DNA of 37,468 nucleotides, from positions 1 to 37,468 of the forward strand of contig JAJZCM010000014.1 of the NCBI GenBank assembly GCA_021846045.1, read 5' to 3'. The DNA is from a bacterium (GTDB taxonomy: Bacteria; Elusimicrobiota; Elusimicrobia; UBA1565; UBA9628). Each line of letters opens with the position of its first letter. Within the stretch, counting starts at the first letter, position 1. Positions 24,665 to 32,058 of this stretch are shown one piece after another. Both the position numbers and the translations under genes were made by a program. Under the pieces are notes generated by a model. That model was given only the letters and a program-made list of their open reading frames with translations. It did no database searches and was not told the DNA's origin.

Positions 24665-26308
24665 CTAATTTTTCTTTTCCAGTTCTTCCGCCCATTTCAA
24701 CGCCCGCAAAGCTGGAGGATTTCGGGGATTGAGAAAAATCGCCTCTTTAAACTCCCGGACGGCTTTTTTCTTTCGTCCTCCCAACATATAAATCTCCCCG
24801 GAGAGAATATGGGCATCGGAATCGTTGGGATTCAGGCGAAGGGCTTTATCCACGAAAAACCGGGCTCGGGCGGGATCTTTCTTTTCAAAATTGAGCCTCG
24901 CCAAATCATACCAGATGTCTCCGTATCGGGGGTTAAGCCGGACGGCCTTCCTCATGTGGAGAAATCCCTCGGAGTCCAAGCCTTTTTCAAAAAAACGAAC
25001 CCCTAGAGAATACTGGGCTGCGGCGGAAACAGGGTTGCATTGGGCCGCAGAAGAGTAAAAACCGATGGGAGTCGCCCAATTAAAACTTTGAGAGAAGGAT
25101 TGCGAGGCCTGCCAGATAATGACGGAGGCAGCCAGAAGCCGAACGCAGGCTTTTTGGGACAAACGATCAACCCAGAAGCCGAAACCCGCCGCGAGCGCGA
25201 CGGAAGGAAGATAAAGGAACCTCTGCGCCCCTATGGTATCCAAGGCGATAATCAAGTGACTGGTTGGCAGTAAAAACAAAAAGGGAAAGAGAACCCAAAA
25301 AGCCCAGCGCGAACGCTTAAAAAACAGAAAGTATAAAGCGGTAAGGATCACGAAAGCCAGCGCCAAAAAAGCGCTCCATGCCGTCCATGAGGCAATGGAG
25401 GCATTCGGAATTAAGGGCTTGGTGAAATCAGAACAAATCCCAAGAGCGGAAACGCTCGGCCAAGCATAGCGCTTCCAGAAAAAAATGGACATCGTTAAAA
25501 ATGTAATGAGAGGGCCCTTCGTAAAATAAGGATTTCCCCCATGAAAGGGACGGCTGAGGATAAGAAAGCGAAGGCCCAAATAGGCCGCGCTGAAAATAGA
25601 AAGAAGAACGTAAATCATTTTCCGGGATTTGAAAGCTGAAATTTCCTTAAGTGACGCCCAATCGTCCAAAAAAATGACCGGCATGAACATAATGGAAGAC
25701 TCTTTTGTCAAAAGCGCGGAAACGTAGAAAAAAATCCCCCAAAAGGGGCGATTTTTTTCAGCCAAGGAATCCAGACAAAGCCAGGAAGCGAAAACAAAGA
25801 CCGCCGATAAAAGCTCGGAACGCCCCACCAAGAGAAAAACGCTTTCCAGGTGAACCGTTAAAACCGCAAACAAAAGGGCGCCCATCTTTGCCGCGAAAGA
25901 GCCGTATCTGCGCTTGAGCAAGATAAAAAGAAACGCTCCCGCCAAAAAATTTAAGCAGAGGTTCGCCGCGTGCATTTCCATCAGATTTTTTCCAAACACG
26001 GTCTCTTCCACAAAAAAGGTGGCCATCAGAAGCGGCCGGTATTCGGAAACGGAAGCGGTACGTCCTTTGACCGCCTCCCAATATCCGGTATCAAAGAGTT
26101 TGGGGAAAGAACTCCACCCATGTTCAAGGATGGGATTATTGCCAATCAAGGGCTGATCATCGTAGAAAAAATCCCGCGTTCCCAGGGAGGGAAGAAAGGC
26201 GGAAAAAGACGCTAAAAACAAAAGCGCCCAGAAAAAATTATCGGACCCGATAAACCGCTGAATCTTCTCTTCCATTTTCATAAACCAGTTTAAAAAATTT
26301 TGGGTCAT
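24665..26308 (-). CDS. TMTC-like GT-C glycosyltransferase with C-terminal TPR repeats
   Basis: A 547-aa integral membrane protein. FFYDDQPLIGNNP near residues 47-59 is the acidic GT-C motif in the first extracytoplasmic loop; SEYRPLL and an ANLCLNFLAGAFL stretch follow. The LGICSDFTKPL and GAQRFLYLPSVAL segments closely resemble the DUF1736/TMTC family, whose animal members are O-mannosyltransferases. About ten hydrophobic segments run to residue 400, then three or so TPR units (AAQYSLGVRFFEKG, GDIWYDLARLNFEKKD, SDAHILSGEIYMLGG, 430-540), placed on the outer side of the membrane by the topology. Its start lies 71 nt inside the next GT-C gene. Likely glycosylates exported protein or lipid; the substrate is unknown. 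Confidence 0.8.
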   Translation of the reverse strand: MTQNFLNWFMKMEEKIQRFIGSDNFFWALLFLASFSAFLPSLGTRDFFYDDQPLIGNNPILEHGWSSFPKLFDTGYWEAVKGRTASVSEYRPLLMATFFVEETVFGKNLMEMHAANLCLNFLAGAFLFILLKRRYGSFAAKMGALLFAVLTVHLESVFLLVGRSELLSAVFVFASWLCLDSLAEKNRPFWGIFFYVSALLTKESSIMFMPVIFLDDWASLKEISAFKSRKMIYVLLSIFSAAYLGLRFLILSRPFHGGNPYFTKGPLITFLTMSIFFWKRYAWPSVSALGICSDFTKPLIPNASIASWTAWSAFLALAFVILTALYFLFFKRSRWAFWVLFPFLFLLPTSHLIIALDTIGAQRFLYLPSVALAAGFGFWVDRLSQKACVRLLAASVIIWQASQSFSQSFNWATPIGFYSSAAQCNPVSAAAQYSLGVRFFEKGLDSEGFLHMRKAVRLNPRYGDIWYDLARLNFEKKDPARARFFVDKALRLNPNDSDAHILSGEIYMLGGRKKKAVREFKEAIFLNPRNPPALRALKWAEELEKKN

Positions 26309-27692
26309 TTAATTCACCGGCGATTTTTTGCAGCGTGGAATGAATAGGCGATTGGCCGACATCGCTGAGGCCCAGGTCCAAATTTCCAGCCCATAAGACG
26401 TAACGCACCTGATGCGCCCTGAAAAAATCGTCTAACGCCTCGGCATTCGTCTTTAAGGCTAAGGGAACGCTGGGGCGAGCGGAATAAAATCCGTCTCGAA
26501 CATACAGCGCGCTCGACAAAATATCCTGAGGCTGGGTATGGGAGCGCAACCAAGCGTAACTTTCTCGAAGTTCCACATGATTAAATCCGCCCGAGGAAGA
26601 CAGCCATTGCGGAAGACAGAAAGCCGCTTGAGCCGCCAAAAGGACGGAAAGAACCGGAACAGCCAGACGAGGAATTCCATCATAAAATGCCAATAGAATC
26701 AAAGGAAGGGGCATCATAAGGTAGCGATCGTAATGCCAAGGCCAGAAAAGATGCAGAATCAAGGTTGAAATCAAAGCCCAAAGCGCCGGATCCGACCAAT
26801 CTTTTTTAAACCATAATCCTAATCCAGATAAGGAAATTCCAAGCCCTATCCCCCCAATCAGGACCGCCGCTTTCCCCCCCGCCCACATTCTCGGCAAAAA
26901 ACAAGAGCCCAGGCTTGTCGAATAGTAAAGCGCGTTCTTCAAGGCTACGATCAAAATTGAGCTCAACCCCGCCCCGTAAAAGTCAAGGCCCTCTTTCACT
27001 TTTTGAATCTGCCCTGAAAAATGAAGGGAATAATACATCCAGACCGCAAGAGGCGCTATGGCCAACGCGGAAATCCCGAAAAGTTCTTTCCATTTTCGTT
27101 CCCGAAGTGAACGAATAAGAGCGGCAGGCGCTAAAAAAATCCCCGCCAAGCGAGTTTGAATAACCGCCATTAGAGCGAGGCCTCTCCCCCAAGTCCGGAC
27201 CGAAGATGTCGGGCTTTCCGAAAAAAGCAGAAAAATCAAGGTCAAAAAAACAAATAGGCTTTCCGACATCACGGTCCCTGATTGCGAGAGGATAATGGGA
27301 CTTGTCGAGAAAAGTAAAACCAGAAGAATGTCTGCGGGAAACGTAGTCTTTCTTTTCTTAAGCCAAAGCCAAAAAATCCACGGAGACAACGAGAGAATAA
27401 AGGCGCAAGCCAGTTCAAAGAGCCCAAAATGGCCGGGGGAAAAATAGGCCAACGGAAAAAGAAAGACTGGCAGTCCAGGGCTGACAACATTCATCCATGG
27501 AAGCCCGGGGCTAGTGATCAGGCGAAACCCCTGCCCATAGGCGAGAGACTGGGCCGCCAAGGCATACATCAAGTCGTCTTGTTGACGGCCCAAATATTGA
27601 GCAGGGGCGCTGCCTAAAATAATAATTGAGGCGATGAGGAGGGCGGCCCAAGTCCAGAGGCTTTCTCGTTTAACAGCGGATGAGGAGGACAT
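26238..27692 (-). CDS. GT39-like (PMT/ArnT-type) membrane glycosyltransferase
   Basis: A 484-aa multipass membrane protein of the GT-C fold. The first outer loop holds RQQDDLMYALAAQSLAYGQG (about 37-56), the acidic pair and aromatic pattern typical of PMT_2/ArnT-like enzymes that use polyprenyl-phosphate sugars; about 10-11 helices follow and then a short soluble tail (about 380-484). No further substrate clue is visible. ATG at 27692 is preferred; the frame also has a TTG one codon earlier. Its 3' end overlaps the TMTC-like gene by 71 nt, so the two GT-C genes are cotranscribed. Confidence 0.82.
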   Translation of the reverse strand: MSSSSAVKRESLWTWAALLIASIIILGSAPAQYLGRQQDDLMYALAAQSLAYGQGFRLITSPGLPWMNVVSPGLPVFLFPLAYFSPGHFGLFELACAFILSLSPWIFWLWLKKRKTTFPADILLVLLFSTSPIILSQSGTVMSESLFVFLTLIFLLFSESPTSSVRTWGRGLALMAVIQTRLAGIFLAPAALIRSLRERKWKELFGISALAIAPLAVWMYYSLHFSGQIQKVKEGLDFYGAGLSSILIVALKNALYYSTSLGSCFLPRMWAGGKAAVLIGGIGLGISLSGLGLWFKKDWSDPALWALISTLILHLFWPWHYDRYLMMPLPLILLAFYDGIPRLAVPVLSVLLAAQAAFCLPQWLSSSGGFNHVELRESYAWLRSHTQPQDILSSALYVRDGFYSARPSVPLALKTNAEALDDFFRAHQVRYVLWAGNLDLGLSDVGQSPIHSTLQKIAGELNDPKFFKLVYENGREDSAVYRVR

Positions 27693-27698
27693 CAAATA

Positions 27699-27785
27699 CG
27701 GAAGGGAGGGGATTCGAACCCCTGAGGGCTGTTAGACCCTACACGCTTTCCAGGCGAGCCGTTTAAACCACTCACGCACCCTTCC
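27699..27785 (-). tRNA. tRNA-Ser (anticodon GGA)
   Basis: 87 nt without encoded CCA. Acceptor GGAAGGG (5', at 27785) pairs with CCCTTCC, discriminator G as usual for tRNA-Ser. Anticodon loop CTGGAAA gives GGA; a long variable arm (TAGGGTCTAACAGCCCT) and T arm AGGGGTTCGAATCCCCT follow. It begins 6 nt upstream of the GT39-like ATG. Confidence 0.96.
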
Positions 27786-27795
27786 AATGACTTAA

Positions 27796-27801
27796 ATTGT
27801 A
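27796..27801 (-). promoter_or_regulatory. Possible -10 element of tRNA-Ser
   Basis: TACAAT on the minus strand, 10 nt before the mature tRNA 5' end; the -35 region (TTTCAT at 17-nt spacing) is poor. Confidence 0.3.
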
Positions 27802-27887
27802 GCGAAAAAGGCTCGGGCATGAAATCTTTCTCATAGACGCCCGCGCACGCTCTCGCTTCGCGAGCAAGGAACGCAGGTTATCCGACT

Positions 27888-28817
27888 CTAAATTTCGCCC
27901 TTAAAATACTCAATGGTCCGCCGCAGGCCATCTTCAATGGAAACCCTCGCCGCCCACTTCAGTTCCTTTTTCGCGAGAGCGATATCGGGACGTCTTTGCT
28001 TTGGATCATCGACCGGAAGAGGCTTATACACGATTTTAGATTTGGACCCCGTCAACCGTTTAATCATTTCGGCGATTTCCCTTACCGTCATTTCATCGGG
28101 ATTGCCGATATTGACTGGGGAATTAATCTTGGACTTCAGTAGACGGACCAAGCCCTCCACCAAATCTGAGACATAGCACAAACTGCGAGTTTGAGACCCG
28201 TCTCCATAAATCGTAATCGGTCTTCCCTTCAAAGCCTGCATGGTAAAATTGGGAACCGCCCGTCCATCTTGAGTGCGCATTCTTTCACCAAAAGTATTGA
28301 AAATACGAACGATGCGCGTTTCTAGGCCATGATAACGGTGATACGCCATTGTCATAGCCTCGGCAAAACGCTTGGCCTCGTCATAAACTCCCCGGGGACC
28401 GATGGGATTGACGCGACCCCAATAGCTTTCCGGCTGCGGATTGATATCAGGGTCGCCATAAACTTCGGAAGTGGAAGCCAACATGAAGACCGCTTTTTTT
28501 TCCTTGGCCAGCCCCAAGGCTTTGTGGGTTCCTAATGCTCCCACCTTAAGAGTCGGAATTGGATATTTCGCGTAATCAATGGGGCTAGCCGGACTCGCAA
28601 AATGCAAAACCGCGTCCACTTTCCCAGGGACATGAATGAAATTAGTCACATCCTGCTTAATAAAAGCGAAATTCGGATTCTTAAAAAGCGGCTCAATGTT
28701 GGCCAAACGCCCGGTCAGGAGATTATCAATGGCGGTCACGGAATGGCCGTCCTTAAGAAAGCGCTCGCAAAGATGGCTTCCAATAAACCCCGATCCGCCC
28801 GTAATCAATATGCGCAT
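27888..28817 (-). CDS. uxs: UDP-glucuronate decarboxylase (UDP-xylose synthase)
   Basis: A 309-aa extended short-chain dehydrogenase/reductase. NAD-binding GGSGFIGSH at 7-15, [11 protein letters not shown] (about 72-82), [10 protein letters not shown], then [20 protein letters not shown] (about 131-150) with the catalytic Tyr-x3-Lys; the last two stretches are hallmarks of UDP-xylose synthases. The enzyme oxidises and decarboxylates UDP-glucuronate to UDP-xylose for surface glycans. AAGGG precedes the ATG. Related 4-epimerases and dTDP-glucose dehydratases share the fold but not the YWG..NPIGPR pattern. tRNA-Ser follows at about 100 nt, a gap holding only a short hairpin (27852-27864). Confidence 0.9.
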   Translation of the reverse strand: MRILITGGSGFIGSHLCERFLKDGHSVTAIDNLLTGRLANIEPLFKNPNFAFIKQDVTNFIHVPGKVDAVLHFASPASPIDYAKYPIPTLKVGALGTHKALGLAKEKKAVFMLASTSEVYGDPDINPQPESYWGRVNPIGPRGVYDEAKRFAEAMTMAYHRYHGLETRIVRIFNTFGERMRTQDGRAVPNFTMQALKGRPITIYGDGSQTRSLCYVSDLVEGLVRLLKSKINSPVNIGNPDEMTVREIAEMIKRLTGSKSKIVYKPLPVDDPKQRRPDIALAKKELKWAARVSIEDGLRRTIEYFKGEI

Positions 28818-28855
28818 AAAACCCTTGAGTTATACTACAAAATTTTTTTAAAAAT

Positions 28856-30043
28856 TCATGGAACAATTTGTTTTGAATTATTGCCGCCGGATTCTCCAAA
28901 AAAGAAGAAATAAAGCCCAATATTGACGGCCATGACGGCGCCGTAAAGATAAAATGGAAGGCCAATCTCATCCAAACTAAACATTGCGCCGGTGAATACG
29001 GTTCCCGCCGATGAAGAACCGAGGCGAGCCACTTGATTAAAGGCCAAGGCTCGCCCGCGTTCCTCCCCAGGAACAAATTCCGTCATCGCCGTTTGCTGGG
29101 CCGGTAGGGCGGCCACCCTCAACGCCGGGGTTAAGAAATAGATCGCCAAGGCCAAAATAAAATTTCTCTGAGCCGGCAAAAGAATAAGAAGAAAAGCGCC
29201 GATTCCGCGCGTCATCGCAATACTATAGACAAACCCAAGTTTGCGCTCCAGATAAGGAGCCGCCAGCATCGCCACGGATCCCAATATCCCGCTGATAAAC
29301 CCGTAGATAGCCATCTCCTGGCGCGGCACATGGTAGACGATCACGAAAAATGGAACAAGAAACGGGGTTACCAGGCCTTGGGAAAATCCGTTGAGAAGCC
29401 CAGTGACGGCAAATTTGCCGATGGTCTTTTTGCCATGAAGTTTTTTTGCGCTTCCGATATGGTCTTTGAGCTTAAGAGGAACCAGCCCCCAAAGCCCCAC
29501 CAGCGAAATAAGAGTCGCCGCAAGAAAGTCTTCTTTGGCTGGAAAAAACCTCGCTAAAAGTATCCCTAAAGCCGCTAGAGATCCGGAAATAAAAGTAAAG
29601 ATAGAAAAATAAAGGGTGCGATCTTCAGGGGCGCTCAAATCGGCGATTAAAGCGCTTTGAATCGGTTGGGCCGCGCCGCCGACACCGCCCCCAGCTAAGG
29701 CCCCGGTAGCCGAAAAGCCTCCCAACATTGCGGACGCATAGATCCAAACCAGATGATGGGACAAATACGCCATCGCGCAAGCGATTGGAAGCAGCACGCT
29801 GATAAAAATCAGGGTTTTTTTTCTTCCCCAAACATCCGCCAAAAACCCGCAAAGAAGCCCCAAGCCGGCCGTTGCAAGAGTCGCCGCAGTATAAATAAAG
29901 CCCAAGGTGAGCGAGCTAAAATGCAGGTTTTTTAAAATAAGATAAGGAAAAGCTAGGGTCACCATTCCAGCGGCGACGCTACGGAAGGAACGAAAGAAGA
30001 TGAGCAAAGAAATTTGCCGACGCTGGGTCGCTGAAACTTTCAT
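28856..30043 (-). CDS. Major facilitator superfamily transporter
   Basis: A 395-aa protein with about 12 hydrophobic segments. Loop 2-3 carries the MFS motif A-like GFLADVWGRKK (about 65-75), with a weaker second copy, AAPYLERKLG, in the second half; helix 4-5 is Gly/Ala-rich (GGFSATGALAGGGVGG), an antiporter-like feature. The family suggests drug, metabolite or sugar efflux, but no substrate can be assigned. Divergent from the small glycosylase gene with a 57-nt AT-rich intergenic region that has no convincing promoter hexamers. Confidence 0.85.
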   Translation of the reverse strand: MKVSATQRRQISLLIFFRSFRSVAAGMVTLAFPYLILKNLHFSSLTLGFIYTAATLATAGLGLLCGFLADVWGRKKTLIFISVLLPIACAMAYLSHHLVWIYASAMLGGFSATGALAGGGVGGAAQPIQSALIADLSAPEDRTLYFSIFTFISGSLAALGILLARFFPAKEDFLAATLISLVGLWGLVPLKLKDHIGSAKKLHGKKTIGKFAVTGLLNGFSQGLVTPFLVPFFVIVYHVPRQEMAIYGFISGILGSVAMLAAPYLERKLGFVYSIAMTRGIGAFLLILLPAQRNFILALAIYFLTPALRVAALPAQQTAMTEFVPGEERGRALAFNQVARLGSSSAGTVFTGAMFSLDEIGLPFYLYGAVMAVNIGLYFFFFGESGGNNSKQIVP

Positions 30044-30100
30044 TTTTAAATTTTATCAAATACACGAATAAGGACGTGTTAAAATAGAGTGGTCATTTAA

Positions 30101-30430
30101 ATGAGAATATGGGATTTGCCGCCAAAAATTTTATGCCGCAATCATCTCCTGGGAGAACACAGGGAACTGCACGCAGTCTGGGTCGTTTTAACCGAGAATA
30201 AGAAGGGTTACTCTCACCACCCCGAGACGTTGCGCTGGAAAGGCCATCTCAAAGCTTTGTTTCTGCGCCATCAGAAACTGGTTGAGGAAATGAGCCGACG
30301 CGGTTATCGACATCGGAGTTTGCTCGACAAAAGCCTCGCCAAAGGAAGCGGCATCCAAAAAACCTATATTGATGCGCCCGCAAACCAAAGAAAAATTCTC
30401 AAAAAAAAGGGTTGCCGCTGCGCCGTCTAA
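30101..30430 (+). CDS. Pyrimidine-dimer DNA glycosylase family protein (endonuclease V-like)
   Basis: A 109-aa protein of the Pyr_excise family. The pattern MRIWDLPPKILCRNHLLGEH then RELHAVW corresponds to the T4 endonuclease V core HLMAEYREL, including the catalytic Glu, and RWKGHLKALFLRH...RGYRHRSPL-type sequence follows. T4 endonuclease V nicks DNA at UV dimers using its N-terminal Thr2 amine. This protein has Arg after Met, as cellular members do, so Met would be kept and the classical catalytic amine is absent; activity is therefore uncertain. It is short and ends in basic residues. Convergent with rnhA, 4-nt overlap. Confidence 0.82.
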   Translation: MRIWDLPPKILCRNHLLGEHRELHAVWVVLTENKKGYSHHPETLRWKGHLKALFLRHQKLVEEMSRRGYRHRSLLDKSLAKGSGIQKTYIDAPANQRKILKKKGCRCAV

Positions 30431-30963
30431 ATTAAAGGTTTGGAAAAAAATAAGGATGAAGAGGTATGGAGATCAATCGATTCCCCTTTCGAAAAAGCCA
30501 CGGCAATTTCATCGGCCCGAGTATTTCCAAAAAGGCCCGAGTGCCCAGGAATATAACCCCAGGATAATCTCTTCCCGAAAGAGGCGATCAGAGCATCTAA
30601 AGATTCCCACAGCTCGCGATTTAAAACTGAAGGACCCTTGGCTGTTTTCCAGCCTTTTCTTTTCCAGTTTTGAATCCAGGATTCGGCCCCTCCTAGAAGA
30701 TATTTTGAATCGGTCAAAATCCGAACCGAGCTTTGAGGAAATTTTTGAAGGAGTCTTAGCGCCTCAATAGCGGCCATGATTTCCATTCGGTTATTGGTCG
30801 TATGCGGCTCGGAACCCCCAATTTCCCAGATTACCTTGTCTCCCTCGGCGATCACGGCGGCCCAGCCGCCGGGACCCGGGTTTCCCGAACAGGCTCCATC
30901 GGTATAAACGCAAAGGCTAGTGGGCGTAAATGAAATAGGGTTCAGCGTCATCGGTCCAGTCAT
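30427..30963 (-). CDS. rnhA: Ribonuclease HI
   Basis: A 178-aa RNase H that cuts RNA in RNA-DNA hybrids. All four catalytic acids are visible: Asp22 (YTDGACSGNPGPGGW), Glu61 (NNRMEIMAA), Asp85 (LTDSKYL), Asp151 (GNTRADEIA), with His141 in PGHSG. The basic handle KRKGWKTAKG (101-110) is present. A 15-aa N-terminal stretch and a 20-aa Ser-rich tail extend the usual domain. No start codon exists after the DUF4384 stop that keeps the first strand, so the 35-47 nt overlap is real. Last gene of the lipoprotein/stator run. Confidence 0.94.
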   Translation of the reverse strand: MTGPMTLNPISFTPTSLCVYTDGACSGNPGPGGWAAVIAEGDKVIWEIGGSEPHTTNNRMEIMAAIEALRLLQKFPQSSVRILTDSKYLLGGAESWIQNWKRKGWKTAKGPSVLNRELWESLDALIASFGKRLSWGYIPGHSGLFGNTRADEIAVAFSKGESIDLHTSSSLFFSKPLI

Positions 30964-31897
30964 AAGTCGAAGCGTTCAAACGCTTAAGAAGCGAAAAATA
31001 ATCATCCGCTTTTCTCACTTGATAGAGCGCCAAGGGCAGGGATTCTTTTGAAGCGATGACGGAAATCGTCTCCGCCGACATGTTTTCCCCTTTGGGAACT
31101 TCTGCGACCAAGGACAACCCCTCTTGCGCGGGATTGTTCGGGTCGGGATAAATCGTCGTTGAGCTTGGCCCCGCCGTGAGCCTTGCCACGTATTCGTTGG
31201 GAGCAATCAACGAAAGAGAACCGTCCATGCCCTGGTCGTAGAGATAAATGTAACAATGCGTGCTGGCCGACACTTGAATCTCGTCGGCTTCTCCGCTGAC
31301 CAAATGTTGTTTTGATAGATTAATGCGCACCCAAAAATTTCGGTCGGAATGATGTGGAAAAGGCTTCACGCAATCCGAAACCGCGGCTTGATAGCGGCAA
31401 TACGGACATTGGGTGGATTGGACATAGCCGTTTAGTCCGACTTTTTCATCGATGATTCTTCCTTGCCGCATGGTTTGAACCAGGCTTTGAATCATACTGT
31501 CATTTCCCGCTAAACCTGATTGCTGGAAAACCAAGTCCCGCGCGCGAATACGCACACCCAAGACCTTTTCCAAGGCCATTCGCCGAGCTTCTGAAATCGC
31601 CGCCCCTTTCGCCTGTTCGGGGCTCATCGAATTCGTCACATCCGCCACCCCCAAGGACTTAACCCAGGTGCATTTCATTTTGGCGCTTTGGCCCGTCACG
31701 ATGGCATTGAGAGAGCTATCAACAAAATGATTCGCGCCTTGCCCCACGGAAGAAACCGTTTGCGAAGACCCCGAGACGCTTAACTCCGACTGCGCTTTTG
31801 CCGCGTCAGCTTGGATAGCCGCGTAATTGGGGGTTTTCGCCGCATGACATCCGAAGACAAAAATTAAAGCGCCCGCGGACCAAAGGAATCTCTTCAT
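30917..31897 (-). CDS. DUF4384-type lipoprotein with an FlgT/LPP20-like N-terminal region
   Basis: A 326-aa lipoprotein: signal peptide with lipobox FVFGC, Cys17 as lipidation site. Residues about 75-165 (GVADVTNSMS, then KGAAISEARRMALEKVLG) have the Ala-rich helix and strand pattern of LPP20/FlgT-N-type domains. A CxxC...C group (CPYCRYQAAVSDC, about 164-176) follows. Residues about 195-300 fit DUF4384, with GEADEIQVSASTHCYIYLYDQG and SLIAPNEYVARL. DUF4384 often occurs with caspase-like proteins; here the caspase lipoprotein is two genes upstream. The domain call rests on pattern only. It starts 8 nt after the 50-aa lipoprotein and has no clear ribosome site. Confidence 0.7.
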   Translation of the reverse strand: MKRFLWSAGALIFVFGCHAAKTPNYAAIQADAAKAQSELSVSGSSQTVSSVGQGANHFVDSSLNAIVTGQSAKMKCTWVKSLGVADVTNSMSPEQAKGAAISEARRMALEKVLGVRIRARDLVFQQSGLAGNDSMIQSLVQTMRQGRIIDEKVGLNGYVQSTQCPYCRYQAAVSDCVKPFPHHSDRNFWVRINLSKQHLVSGEADEIQVSASTHCYIYLYDQGMDGSLSLIAPNEYVARLTAGPSSTTIYPDPNNPAQEGLSLVAEVPKGENMSAETISVIASKESLPLALYQVRKADDYFSLLKRLNASTYDWTDDAEPYFIYAH

Positions 31898-31905
31898 TTT
31901 TTAAT

Positions 31906-32058
31906 TTATTGCAAAGGATGATTTAGAATCGCCTGATTGAGACCCTTTTGCGCGCTTTGAGAATCCGAATGGACCGTGTGGTAATTGCCTGTTTTGGGAG
32001 CGCATCCAAAAGAAAAAGCCCCAACGCCTAAAAGACCCGCAAACACAAAAGTTTTCAT
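31906..32058 (-). CDS. 50-aa lipoprotein
   Basis: MKTFVFAGLLGVGAFSFGCA is a complete short lipoprotein signal with lipobox FSFGC (Cys19). The mature part is only 32 residues, polar, with PKTGNYHTVHSDSQSAQKG and no recognisable motif. The ATGA start overlaps the caspase stop and GGAGGC sits 8 nt before the ATG, strong evidence that it is translated. Its sequence context (caspase before, DUF4384 lipoprotein after) suggests an accessory or entericidin-like peptide for the same complex; this is inference. Confidence 0.82.
   Translation of the reverse strand: MKTFVFAGLLGVGAFSFGCAPKTGNYHTVHSDSQSAQKGLNQAILNHPLQ

Noticed and set aside
27849-27865. Hairpin after uxs as terminator
   Set aside because: Only a 5-bp stem (CTCGC/GCGAG) and no T-run; too weak to call.
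30044-30100. Divergent promoters between the MFS and glycosylase genes
   Set aside because: TAAAAT at 30080-30085 resembles a -10, but neither direction has an acceptable -35 or extended -10; not listed.
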